Shown here one piece after another: positions 35,430 through 43,278 of a stretch of DNA of 45,980 nt (position 1 is the stretch's first letter; the number at the start of each line of letters is the position of its first letter). The DNA is from a virus. Both the position numbers and the translations under genes were made by a program. The notes under the pieces were generated by a model, which was not told the DNA's origin, ran no database searches, and was given only the letters and a program-made list of their open reading frames with translations. The DNA lies in IMG/VR virus record IMGVR_UViG_3300017963_000377, positions 1-45,980 of that record; one strand, 5' to 3'.

Positions 35430-37339
35430 AAGTCCTCCTCCTTGTTGTAAATTAAAGCATGTTGTAAATTTCTTTCTTGACAAATTCTAACGTATCGTCC
35501 ATACCACGATTCAACATCTCCTAAGTCGCACTTATCCTCAGCAAATGTTTTATGTATTGCAGCCTTACCTGTCATAGGCACGTCTCCTTTGAGAATATCA
35601 TTAAGCCAATCAACGGACTTGTTCATAACATCCGCCACTTCCTCAGCATCACCTTCAGCCACTTCAACAGTGGAGGCATCGTGCCAGTCTACAATAGAAG
35701 GCCAGAATTGTACACCCCTTTCTTGTAGCTCTGTCATATAAATATTTATCCACATCATTAGTATAATATGTCCACTACTCTGAACTACCCGATTTAACAC
35801 ATCCTTCTCTTTACCTTCAGGAACACACACTGGCATACCTACACCATTCAACACCCAACCGCCGTTACGTTTCAATTGCCGTTCCAGAAATCTAACATAT
35901 TCTCCCGTAACAGCATAAACATCCGTAAGCGAACGATGCATGAATTCCACTTCATCCAGTGTCTTATCGTGCCCTTGTAACAGAAGTATCTTCTGTAGTT
36001 TCTTTGGACGTGCCCCGTAGTTAAAGGCTAACGTAAACGCTTTGAATAGTCCACGTAGTCCCTTATGTTTCTTCTTAATTATTTTAATAACATCCGCATT
36101 GCTGTTGTATGGATCATATCCTTCGTCAAGAAAAGGTTGACCAATTCCTGCCACTTGTGATCCATTAAAAATGTACCCGTCATTGGGCTTTGCATTCGGC
36201 CCAACCAGTGCAAGCTTAGCAGGGTCTTTACTTAGTCCAGCCAACACCTTATCCTCCAAGCAATTTCCAGATACAAATACATGTCCGTTTTGTCTGACAA
36301 GTAAGTAGCCGCTAGGTACTGATACACAGTATATTTTTCCTTTGTAATGCTCAACTCCCTCGTCTATCTTAGGCCTCAATCTTACTTGCGTGGCTTTTCT
36401 GATTCGTAACTTATAGAATTTAAATGGCTCTTTTCTAAAGTTAGTGCTTCGAATCTCTACCACTTTTGTAGCTTTATATCCAGACCTAACTAAGTACGCC
36501 TGTACTTCATCAATTGTCTCCTCATTCATCTGTCCGTATATGCAGCTGTTTGAATTGAGTGTGCCATCCCAGAACGTCAGCTCCCTGACGAAGATATCAG
36601 CCATGTCAGGACTCAGTCTTTTTAGATTTAAACGCTTGGTTTTCCAATCGAGGAGTTCCGATTGAAATTTTATGTGATTCCACCTATAGCAACCGGGATG
36701 CCCTTTGTAGGTTCTTCTCATTTCGTCCCCTAAAATTTCCGTAAGTCTCTCAACTTTTCTTGGCTTCTTAACCTCAATCTGAAAGTAGTTCTCCTCCTTT
36801 CGTTTAGAGCCGTCTGCTTGAAGTAACACCGCCATCACTAACTCTCGCTCTGATACGGTAATAAATTCCGAATGTTCAACCACGGTGTTTATGGCTATAT
36901 GACTTCCCGCTGTAGGCACTCCGTCCGATGCTTTTGTTTCTCTTCTCCATTTGTCAGACCTTCCATCTGCTTGTCCTGTCCAGAGCATTCTGTGGTTAGG
37001 TGTTACTCGTAACTTTCCTAGTGCTCTGTTCCTGAACGTACAAAGAACGCCTTCATAATCTCTACTGATGTAATTAGTAAACTCAGTATAACTTCCACGT
37101 AATGTGTTGGGGTCTACTTGAACCACTTTGTTCGTGGATTTTAGTTGACTGAAACTTACCCAACCTTCCGAGGTTAGTACATCTGTACCTTCGGGGTAGC
37201 AGTCAAAATCTAAAGTGACAAATGTGTATCCCCTCCGAGCCACTAAGCTCTCTAGCCCTCCATATACTTTCGGTACTTGTGTGATGTTTAAACGGTTTCC
37301 ACTCAGCTCTTCGGATACCAACTCCTCTTCTTCATTCAC
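35408..37339 (-). CDS. Family-A DNA polymerase, C-terminal (palm/fingers) half, with intein in motif A
   Basis: GTG start at 37339 has AGGAGG five bases upstream and overlaps the stop of the N-terminal gene by eight bases (GTGAATGA). The 643-residue precursor contains a 313-residue intein at residues 47-359. The spliced product is 330 residues and reads TLDFD-CLEDKVLAGLS across the junction, aligning with motif A (DYSQIELRVLAHLS). Motif B-type LFKAFTLAFNYG is at 431-442 and motif C WHDAS at 552-556 (HDA rather than HDE). It should pair with the N-terminal protein at 37332-38771 as a two-subunit replicative polymerase. Confidence 0.9.
   Translation of the reverse strand: MNEEEELVSEELSGNRLNITQVPKVYGGLESLVARRGYTFVTLDFDCYPEGTDVLTSEGWVSFSQLKSTNKVVQVDPNTLRGSYTEFTNYISRDYEGVLCTFRNRALGKLRVTPNHRMLWTGQADGRSDKWRRETKASDGVPTAGSHIAINTVVEHSEFITVSERELVMAVLLQADGSKRKEENYFQIEVKKPRKVERLTEILGDEMRRTYKGHPGCYRWNHIKFQSELLDWKTKRLNLKRLSPDMADIFVRELTFWDGTLNSNSCIYGQMNEETIDEVQAYLVRSGYKATKVVEIRSTNFRKEPFKFYKLRIRKATQVRLRPKIDEGVEHYKGKIYCVSVPSGYLLVRQNGHVFVSGNCLEDKVLAGLSKDPAKLALVGPNAKPNDGYIFNGSQVAGIGQPFLDEGYDPYNSNADVIKIIKKKHKGLRGLFKAFTLAFNYGARPKKLQKILLLQGHDKTLDEVEFMHRSLTDVYAVTGEYVRFLERQLKRNGGWVLNGVGMPVCVPEGKEKDVLNRVVQSSGHIILMMWINIYMTELQERGVQFWPSIVDWHDASTVEVAEGDAEEVADVMNKSVDWLNDILKGDVPMTGKAAIHKTFAEDKCDLGDVESWYGRYVRICQERNLQHALIYNKEEDLWKKRAT
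36263..37201 (-). mobile_element. Intein with LAGLIDADG endonuclease in polymerase motif A
   Basis: The 313-residue intein starts with Cys1 (37199-37201) and ends with Asn (36263-36265) before an extein Cys (36260-36262), as required for splicing. Block B is LRVTPNHRML, with Thr and His in their usual places. The end is KIYCVSVPSGYLLVRQNGHVFVSGN; the usual penultimate His is Gly. LLQADGS (intein residues about 126-132) and LTFWDGTLNS (208-217) are two LAGLIDADG/DOD motifs, so the intein may still home. Splicing is predicted, not shown. Confidence 0.93.
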
Positions 37340-38771
37340 CAGAACCTCCTGATATCCTTGTAGTTACAGACGCCACAGGTTTTGTCTGTAAGTGTAGACA
37401 CTCATCGATGCTGGAGTTTTCAAGCCAAGCCGCAATATATGTTCCCACTTTCGCTGGCTTTGCACTCTTCAGCAGTCCTTTACCAATATCGCCGTACGCC
37501 CCAAGCACACCCTTCCCTGTTGCAGGATTACCTTCTTTTGTATACTCGTGTACAGGATAATTGCAATGGTCAAACAACAAGGCCGCCTTATCCTGCGAGC
37601 TATTGGGATTGAAGAACTCATTCAATGGTTGATTTATCAACGTGTCCATTTTACCCCTCCATTTGCCCCAGTTGATTGTCTGTTCTGGTGGCGTATTTTC
37701 TATTTCGTGTTTACGTGCGAGCCAATTCTGATAGCTCTTGCTTTCCTTCCCTGCCTTTGTATACTGCTTAGGCGGTGGACGTAATTCTTTTTGTTTCTTA
37801 TATTTCACTGGCTCTGCTTGCTCAAGCTCCTGTATTAGCTTTTGCTTTTTGATTCTACAAAACTCTTGCACTTGCGGAATTTCACACAGAAGCTTTTGTT
37901 GTTCCTCACTCTCTTCAATACAAGCATCGTAATAGGCCGCTAAGTTTTCTCTGTTCACAGCCATACCGTGGATTTGCTGTATACAAAATTCACGACACAC
38001 TGTCAGATGTATATTAGTTAGTTGTCCTTCTGTGTATATTTTAAACCTCTCACGCACAGGCTGGAATACATACTCACTAAGATACATTGTGGATATGGCA
38101 TCGAGTGCGCAGTAGTGTCCAAGTATTTCAAATGGTGCACGCCACATTTCATCCTTCTTTGCTCGTGGTTCACGCTCCCCTGTTCGCTTATTCTTCACCA
38201 TTGTGTAGTAGCCATTGCTTATCATCCACTGGTCAAGCTCTACATCGCCCTTAGCATCCCAGCCAAGTAGCTGTAATTGTGCTGGTTTTAATCCCCACTT
38301 CTGATTATCGAAGCCCTCATTTGCTAAATATCTATAGGTAGAGAATACGTCCTCTACAAAATTTGGCCATTTGTCTCTAATGTGTTTTGTGTTCGCAGGA
38401 TTGTCTCGGAGTGCAAACGCTCCTTCAAATGATATATTAAATACAGCTAATGGAACATCGTGTCTCCATAGCTCGTATGTTATTTCTTCCCATAGTCCTT
38501 CGTATGATGATGTGAAGTCTACACAGAAAGCTCCTCTGCTATCTGCATACGCAGCACACATCACCTGTGTATCCCAATGCGCCTTAGCTCCACGTGTTTC
38601 AATATCGTAATAGATTGTGCCCTGATGTTCTTTCCATATGTGTTCTATTTCTTTTATACTCTTCACGTTTGAATACATTCTGATTGGATGGGTGCGTGGA
38701 TTCCAAGGCTTATCCACTGGGGAAATTAGAACAAAGGGAAGCTTACTCTGTCCCCTCACATTCGTCGCCAT
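37332..38771 (-). CDS. Family-A DNA polymerase, N-terminal half (3'-5' exonuclease and thumb)
   Basis: I choose ATG 38771, after AGGGGGAAGAAT; the frame is open to 38804. The 479-residue product has exonuclease motif I YYDIE (D56, E58), a motif II-like FNISFEGAF (111-119) and motif III HYCALDA (Y220, D224), so proofreading is expected. A helical thumb-like region follows. The C-terminus stops at TTRISGGSGE, just where family-A enzymes continue into T-x-GR-S...PNLQNIP; the next gene resumes with LNITQVPK. The gene therefore breaks between thumb and palm. Confidence 0.88.
   Translation of the reverse strand: MATNVRGQSKLPFVLISPVDKPWNPRTHPIRMYSNVKSIKEIEHIWKEHQGTIYYDIETRGAKAHWDTQVMCAAYADSRGAFCVDFTSSYEGLWEEITYELWRHDVPLAVFNISFEGAFALRDNPANTKHIRDKWPNFVEDVFSTYRYLANEGFDNQKWGLKPAQLQLLGWDAKGDVELDQWMISNGYYTMVKNKRTGEREPRAKKDEMWRAPFEILGHYCALDAISTMYLSEYVFQPVRERFKIYTEGQLTNIHLTVCREFCIQQIHGMAVNRENLAAYYDACIEESEEQQKLLCEIPQVQEFCRIKKQKLIQELEQAEPVKYKKQKELRPPPKQYTKAGKESKSYQNWLARKHEIENTPPEQTINWGKWRGKMDTLINQPLNEFFNPNSSQDKAALLFDHCNYPVHEYTKEGNPATGKGVLGAYGDIGKGLLKSAKPAKVGTYIAAWLENSSIDECLHLQTKPVASVTTRISGGSGE
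37337..37350 (-). promoter_or_regulatory. Ribosome site and GTG start joining the two polymerase genes
   Basis: AGGAGG (37345-37350) lies five bases before GTG (37337-37339), and the first gene stops at TGA 37332-37334. This layout favours translational coupling or reinitiation for the second half. The GAATGA junction would need a +1 shift to fuse the frames, and the ribosome-like site is 7 bases from that codon, which is farther than in the prfB frameshift. Confidence 0.7.
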
Positions 38772-38907
38772 ATTCTTCCCCCTCATCTTGTTGTCCATAC
38801 ACATCGTCTATTATTAATTGATAGATTTCTAAAGGTAAGGCACTTATAAATACGTTTCTAATAAGTCCGTCATCCGTGTACGTATGTAACTTGCACGCTG
38901 TGCTCAT
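38743..38907 (-). CDS. Small acidic protein (54 residues) overlapping the polymerase start
   Basis: ATG 38907 overlaps the upstream stop (ATGA), and the frame ends 29 bases inside the polymerase N-terminal gene. The product is MSTACKLHTYTDDGLIRNVF followed by a helix and a very acidic tail (QQDEGEEYGDECEGTE). Overlaps on both sides match the operon style here. Function unknown. Confidence 0.6.
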   Translation of the reverse strand: MSTACKLHTYTDDGLIRNVFISALPLEIYQLIIDDVYGQQDEGEEYGDECEGTE

Positions 38908-39119
38908 AATGTTTTTCCATTCAATTTAGGCCAGCATTCCAGCCTTTCCATTTCCTCGAAGTAGAAGTAGTAGCCGCCCCATTTAGTTTGTGCTCCTGCA
39001 TCAACATGTGTTCTCCATCTGCTAGTTGGTTGAGAGGAAGAACAAGCATTGGAATATTGCTCGTCCTTCTCTCTCTGGGGGGAAACATTCTTCTGTTTAA
39101 AGCCGTTACGCCAGCTCAT
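38904..39119 (-). CDS. Unknown small protein (71 residues)
   Basis: The start codon overlaps the previous stop (TAATG) and the end overlaps the next start (ATGA). Basic and Gln/Ser-rich N-terminal half, then an aromatic part (WGGYYFYFEEMERLECW). No family is recognised. Confidence 0.55.
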   Translation of the reverse strand: MSWRNGFKQKNVSPQREKDEQYSNACSSSQPTSRWRTHVDAGAQTKWGGYYFYFEEMERLECWPKLNGKTL

Positions 39120-39607
39120 TAGCGTCTAAATCCCTTACCAAATTGTTTCTTAGGAGCTGGAGCTTTGTCCTCTCCTTTTGGCTTATCAGAGAATTTAGCT
39201 TTCTCTGTTTCAGCAGCTGCTCGTGTATGTTGGAATATGAATTTACCAGCTTCGCAATTGAACACAATGCCCATGCTGAATTGATTAATACTAACACTGG
39301 CTTTGTCTGCAAGTGTAGCAAATTCCTCATCACCTTTCTCCTTCAATTGTAGGACAGCAATGTTAGCCTCTCCTGTTTCCTTGTTCACACCAACAGGACG
39401 AACAATAAAGCATGTATCAGGCTCATCCTTTGGATTGCCTATGAAGTATGTGTGTCCTGATTCCTTGCCCTTTTGAGCAAACAATCCACAAACAATATCA
39501 TACTTATCACCGTTCTTGATTTTTAAAATTGCTTCTGGTTTACGAGCCTCTCCTTTGTTAGAGCCGTTATTGTTAGAAGCTGATTTGTTAAATTTTCCGT
39601 ATGCCAT
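39119..39607 (-). CDS. Unknown replication-operon protein, ssDNA-binding candidate
   Basis: I choose ATG 39607 (MAYGKF), after GAGGAGACATAAC. The 162-residue product has a basic, Asn/Ser-rich N-terminal arm, a beta-rich centre (residues about 25-115) and a basic Lys/Pro tail (KAPAPKKQFGKGFRR). An OB-like beta centre between flexible tails in a polymerase-nuclease operon would suit an ssDNA-binding protein, but the tail is basic rather than acidic and no SSB motif is seen. That reading is a guess. Confidence 0.45.
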   Translation of the reverse strand: MAYGKFNKSASNNNGSNKGEARKPEAILKIKNGDKYDIVCGLFAQKGKESGHTYFIGNPKDEPDTCFIVRPVGVNKETGEANIAVLQLKEKGDEEFATLADKASVSINQFSMGIVFNCEAGKFIFQHTRAAAETEKAKFSDKPKGEDKAPAPKKQFGKGFRR

Positions 39608-39668
39608 GTTATGTCTCCTCTGCACAGCTATGCGTGCCGTTGTTAAAAAAGCCTAACGTCGCTACCAA

Positions 39669-40691
39669 TTAGTCAACGTCAGGTAAATAAATATATTTGC
39701 CTTCCATTGGAAGCTTCTCTATCCACGCTTGCGGATCTCGTTCAAAGCTGTCACAATGTGCTTTGATGTCGCAATAGTTGCAATGTTTCCACTTGCCCTT
39801 GCACCCATCAACATCTAAATTCACAGGACGTGGAGGTAGGGGTTTTTTATATTGTTTATTCTCAACATCTTCTTTTGCATCCAACGTCCTCAAATGATAC
39901 TCCTGTACACCTGCTTGTGTGATGATTGTCTCTCTTGGTTTATACACTACGTTTCCTAAGTCGTCAAGCATTTTAAACCAAAGTGTTTCCTCTTCATACC
40001 ACACAGGAATGTAAAGCTTGAATTGTAGCAGCCGCTTAGGATATGTTCCTTTATCTAAATCAAAATAAGATGGGAACACTGCTACAAGCTCCTCAAAATT
40101 CTTTCTAAATTTTGGTGATATAACACCAGTATGGAATACAGAGCGATTGCAATACGCTAGTTCGTATTCATCAAATTCACCAGTGATTAAATACATTGCA
40201 CTCTGTGCCATGTGTGACAGCTCAGGCTGTCCTTGCATTCTCGTACTGCACGAGAACATACTCTGAAACCCTTTTAGCTCAACGCCGAGTTTCTTATCGG
40301 GATATTCAATTGTCAAATCAGGATGGCCTACTAATGTTGTACCTCCAAATGGAATTTCAATTAGTGCATCCTCTCCAAGTATAAGCTTTCCTCCTTTCCC
40401 CTCTGCCTCTAAACCAGCAAGAACATTGTTCTCCCAGTTCATTTCGTTACCAAACCCACTCTCAAATCCAAGACGTGTTCTATAATCCGTCACCCCCTCA
40501 TATCCAAGTAAACGTAGCAAGCTCTTACGCATACATTTACCAGCATGTCCTATACTCCCGTCTGGCTCTCGTATTACGACACCAGCCTCTCCAACACGTA
40601 ATTTACCAAGCCTCCCTTTCTCTTTCTGTGTATGTTCTTCTTGGAGCTTAGCCATACCAAGCCCCACCAAATCCCGTAAATGTGTTGTCAT
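39669..40691 (-). CDS. Cas4/RecB-like PD-(D/E)XK nuclease with Fe-S cysteines
   Basis: The 340-residue protein has GHPD (D125) followed by ELK (E138, K140), the core of PD-(D/E)XK nucleases. One N-terminal Cys in GKCMRK (C53) and a C-terminal group at 297, 304, 307 and 313 (CKGKWKHCNYCDIKAHC) fit the 4Fe-4S pattern of Cas4/AddB-type exonucleases. QAAxY-like motif: HMAQSAMYL. It probably processes DNA ends in replication, recombination or host-DNA degradation. There is no CRISPR array or cas1/cas2, so it is not part of an adaptation module here. Confidence 0.85.
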   Translation of the reverse strand: MTTHLRDLVGLGMAKLQEEHTQKEKGRLGKLRVGEAGVVIREPDGSIGHAGKCMRKSLLRLLGYEGVTDYRTRLGFESGFGNEMNWENNVLAGLEAEGKGGKLILGEDALIEIPFGGTTLVGHPDLTIEYPDKKLGVELKGFQSMFSCSTRMQGQPELSHMAQSAMYLITGEFDEYELAYCNRSVFHTGVISPKFRKNFEELVAVFPSYFDLDKGTYPKRLLQFKLYIPVWYEEETLWFKMLDDLGNVVYKPRETIITQAGVQEYHLRTLDAKEDVENKQYKKPLPPRPVNLDVDGCKGKWKHCNYCDIKAHCDSFERDPQAWIEKLPMEGKYIYLPDVD

Positions 40692-40801
40692 TCAGTCTCC
40701 TTACATTAGCATTCTTAGGCTGTGCGTGGAAGCTGTTTACAGCTCCGACGTCTCCTTCTTCATATACAATTTCATTTCATCTTCTCTTCTCTTAACAAGT
40801 C
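40692..40801 (-). other. Gene-free stretch with palindrome and lysozyme-end repeat
   Basis: This 110-base gap, rare in this arm, holds a perfect AGCTGT-TT-ACAGCT palindrome (40731-40744, within 40728-40746) and most of a repeat of the lysozyme 3' end. It lies upstream of the Cas4-like gene. The palindrome could be an operator; no convincing promoter was found. Confidence 0.5.
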
Positions 40802-40803
40802 CT
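40764..40803. repeat. Direct repeat of the lysozyme 3' end, copy B
   Basis: Matches copy A (41033-41072) at 37 of 40 bases in the same orientation. In leftward translation the fragment reads GLVKRREDEMKLYMKK, close to the lysozyme end GLVKRREAEMKLYKK. The repeat starts right at the stop of the holin-like gene, so the two copies flank that gene. Confidence 0.9.
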
Positions 40804-41014
40804 AATATATACCCATCAGGCGACTAACTATCCAGCCTCCTGCCACCCATGCTATTAAGTGTAAGCACATCGCCGCAACCACCTCGTACAGGTTCCACGT
40901 CCCCTTCGTATCTGGGGCGAATAACAGAATCCAAGGAAATACCCCAACCCCAGGAATAAACCCCAGTATAAATATTACAATCTTAACTATAAATATGCCT
41001 AGCATCTCAAGCAT
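40802..41014 (-). CDS. Holin-like two-helix membrane protein
   Basis: The 70-residue protein has two hydrophobic segments (about residues 5-31, MLGIFIVKIVIFILGFIPGV and beyond, and 45-66, VVAAMCLHLIAWVAGGWIV) separated by a short loop, with both ends short. This is the size and layout of a class II holin. Its ATG directly follows the lysozyme stop (TAAATG), which supports a lysis role. The gene is flanked by direct repeats of the lysozyme end. Confidence 0.65.
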   Translation of the reverse strand: MLEMLGIFIVKIVIFILGFIPGVGVFPWILLFAPDTKGTWNLYEVVAAMCLHLIAWVAGGWIVSRLMGIY

Positions 41015-41467
41015 TTATCCTTTCTCCTTTTTATACAATTTCATTTCAGCCTCTCTCCTCTTAACAAGTCCTTTAATTATTTTCCCTCCCGACCTTACAT
41101 ACAATTTAAAACTTTGTGCTGCTTTAACATGCATTCCCTTCTGTGAGAATTTCCATACATCAAAACGTAGTGCTCCACTAACACCTAGGTTGTAAGAGAA
41201 GGATAGAATAGCAACCGATTGATTGTGTGTCAACGAGTTTTTGCAATTACGTTGTAATGCTTTAGCAAATTGTTCCTCAACAACACGTCGTAATTCCTTA
41301 TCTGCCTCCTCTCGTGTATACGTTTTCTTTCCTCTACAATCAAACCCGTAGCCACATTTATAGCTCCCATCCATATCTTTATACGGAACACTAGAATAGC
41401 CCTCGTATTGTTTAATAAAATCCACAGCCGATGCAATTACTAAAGCAGATAAGAATATACAAGTCAT
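41015..41467 (-). CDS. GH24 lysozyme (endolysin) with signal sequence
   Basis: The 150-residue product (ATG 41467 after GGAGG; 41470 is an alternative) starts with a hydrophobic export segment (TCIFLSALVIASA). It then has the GH24 core: catalytic E22 with D31 nine residues on, followed by GYGF at 39-42. The usual Thr two residues before GYG is Lys (K37). Downstream, LTHNQSVAILSFSYNLG is the typical GH24 helix and the C-terminus is basic. Export by Sec as a SAR or secreted endolysin is likely, so the holin may act as a pinholin or be partly dispensable. The gene directly precedes the holin-like gene. Confidence 0.9.
   Translation of the reverse strand: MTCIFLSALVIASAVDFIKQYEGYSSVPYKDMDGSYKCGYGFDCRGKKTYTREEADKELRRVVEEQFAKALQRNCKNSLTHNQSVAILSFSYNLGVSGALRFDVWKFSQKGMHVKAAQSFKLYVRSGGKIIKGLVKRREAEMKLYKKEKG
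41033..41072. repeat. Lysozyme 3' end repeat, copy A
   Basis: Coding end of the lysozyme gene. Copy B lies at 40764-40803 with three base differences. Confidence 0.9.
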
Positions 41468-41496
41468 CATCCCTCCGCATCAAAATAGAATTTCTG

Positions 41497-43098
41497 TCAA
41501 AATTCTAGTATTTTCCCACGCCACATGACACGTGTTGTTACTTCCTCTTCATCGTCATCCGGCACATTATATAAAACAATTTTAGGACTCATACTGCTAT
41601 AGCCCTCGTATGTTGTCTCCACACCGAAGCCATTCATCCAACCTGTCAGCCTACTACCAGCATAATCCCTGTTCAACATAGAGACACAAGGCAGAGCATA
41701 CGATGTAAGCCATTCCTCTCTCCAATGCCAATGCCCGCAGCGATATTTACCAAACAATTTCCAACCATGCACACATCCTGATTCCTCATGCCCGTGTCTG
41801 AACGTAGCATCCCCTATCATGTATGGCTCTCGTTCGTCCTCCATTTCACGCCACGTTACACGTTCCGAAGCAAACAATGTTTGTGGGTCGAGTAAGCCCT
41901 CAAGTTCTGGATGGGTGTCTATATACTTAGTGAGCCATTGTTGATGATTGCTATCCAACACCGTCATTTGATTATTCTTTGTCAAAGCCGCAGCACTTTC
42001 GAGGTATTGTTGTATTCCCTCTATTTCCTCGTCAGCCCGTACGCCTTCCCGCTTACGTGGATTTTTGGCTGTCCAATGAGAGAATGCTTCAAACTCTCCA
42101 ACATCTCCAAGGCTTAGGAATTCATCAGGCTGTATCATTGTAGCAAATTGAAACAAACTCACCATCACATCCTCGTTGTGGTAGAGAATGTGCTCGTCCG
42201 TTGCACACACTGTTACATGTGCCTCCTGCTCTCCTTCTGGTGCTATCCTCAGTCCGTCTACAAGTACGCTCCCGTCCTGCTCTACAAGGATACGCTGGGC
42301 ATGATACTCACCTGTCTGTAAGTCTTCCACCACCCATACGGCTGAAGGGATGTGCAATGCCCTATGAAACTCCCTCGCACTGCTTGGTTGTTTTTTGTTA
42401 CGAGTCATACATCCTGTTGTTATGTGTGTATGAGCTGTGTTAGTGCCCGGCTTTGCATGACTCTTCAAACAACTAATTGGATGAGGGACAATAACACTCT
42501 GCTTTCTAAATTGATTCAATGCCCGCCCGCTCAGTGGATTGCTACTAATGTTTGTCCCTGCGGGAGACACACCAAGTAGCTTTAAATGTTTACCTATTTC
42601 AAGTTCATGTCCTTCAGGTAGTAGTTCAGCATCAGGGAACACTTTCAATAATGTTTTATTATTCTTGTCCATTTCTTGCTTGAGAGGTTGTAGCCGTAGC
42701 GATAAGGCATCCACTTTGTTTTGATATTTTCTTACACGTTTTATTAATTGTAGCTCGTTCTTTTCAGCCTTTGTTATTTTATCTAATTGTACGGATGCTT
42801 TGTGCTCGCTCATGTCTGGTTTCTGTCTTAATAATTCCCGCACACTGTCTGTTACGTTCTGTAAGAGATTGCGTGCATCTATTAAATCATTCTTAGCAAC
42901 ACGTAATTTTAGCTCTGCTTCTTGGTATAAAGCTTCTATCCTGTGCATTTTAGCTAAATTGATGGGCGATAATGTGGAGCCAAGATGGATGACACGTTCC
43001 ACATTCATCACTCGTACAAACTCTTTTAGCACAGGTAGTATATCCATGCCCATGTAGCCACAGCCTATAATCAAATAGCCTGTCTCACGTTTTTCCAT
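41497..43098 (-). CDS. Metallophosphoesterase with a degenerate N-terminal copy and coiled coil
   Basis: The 533-residue protein has an apparently complete calcineurin-like phosphoesterase: DEH (301-303), GDVGE (331-335), SNH (383-385, where GNH is usual), HGH (435-437) and GHWH (455-458). Residues 1-45 (CGYMGMDILPVLKEFVRV then VIHLGS) look like motifs I-II of the same fold with the metal ligands lost (D-x-H to C-G-Y, GD to GS). A coiled coil spans about 50-150, then PEGHE and AHTHITTG may be remnants of later motifs. The likely substrate is a phosphodiester or nucleotide, but cannot be told. The ATG overlaps the preceding gene. Confidence 0.75.
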   Translation of the reverse strand: MEKRETGYLIIGCGYMGMDILPVLKEFVRVMNVERVIHLGSTLSPINLAKMHRIEALYQEAELKLRVAKNDLIDARNLLQNVTDSVRELLRQKPDMSEHKASVQLDKITKAEKNELQLIKRVRKYQNKVDALSLRLQPLKQEMDKNNKTLLKVFPDAELLPEGHELEIGKHLKLLGVSPAGTNISSNPLSGRALNQFRKQSVIVPHPISCLKSHAKPGTNTAHTHITTGCMTRNKKQPSSAREFHRALHIPSAVWVVEDLQTGEYHAQRILVEQDGSVLVDGLRIAPEGEQEAHVTVCATDEHILYHNEDVMVSLFQFATMIQPDEFLSLGDVGEFEAFSHWTAKNPRKREGVRADEEIEGIQQYLESAAALTKNNQMTVLDSNHQQWLTKYIDTHPELEGLLDPQTLFASERVTWREMEDEREPYMIGDATFRHGHEESGCVHGWKLFGKYRCGHWHWREEWLTSYALPCVSMLNRDYAGSRLTGWMNGFGVETTYEGYSSMSPKIVLYNVPDDDEEEVTTRVMWRGKILEF

Positions 43099-43276
43099 TG
43101 CCCTCGTCCTCCTCCTTCATGTTCCGTATCTCAGACATTAAAGCATTAATACGTACAATACTATTCCTTATTCTTAAGAGCCTTGCCTCTATTTCCCTAT
43201 CGTCCAGTAGCTCCTTATGTCTTGGTTTATTTGCTCTTCTCACTCTCTCTGTATTCAAATTATATATTGTTGCCAT
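43085..43276 (-). CDS. Small coiled-coil protein (63 residues)
   Basis: Basic N-terminal third (TERVRRANKPRHK) and a long helix with heptad pattern (DREIEARLLRIRNSIVRINA). It overlaps the phosphoesterase start by 14 bases, so the two may be coupled. Function unknown. Confidence 0.55.
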   Translation of the reverse strand: MATIYNLNTERVRRANKPRHKELLDDREIEARLLRIRNSIVRINALMSEIRNMKEEDEGNGKT

Positions 43277-43278
43277 CC

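Noticed and set aside
37332-37350. Programmed +1 frameshift joining the polymerase halves, as in prfB
   Set aside because: The codon before the stop (GAA) cannot re-pair well in the +1 frame, and the upstream AGGAGG is spaced for initiation at GTG rather than for frameshifting. Not strictly excluded.
39669-40691. Cas4-like nuclease as part of a CRISPR adaptation module
   Set aside because: No repeat-spacer array and no cas1 or cas2 gene is present. Cas4-like nucleases are common as stand-alone phage recombination enzymes.
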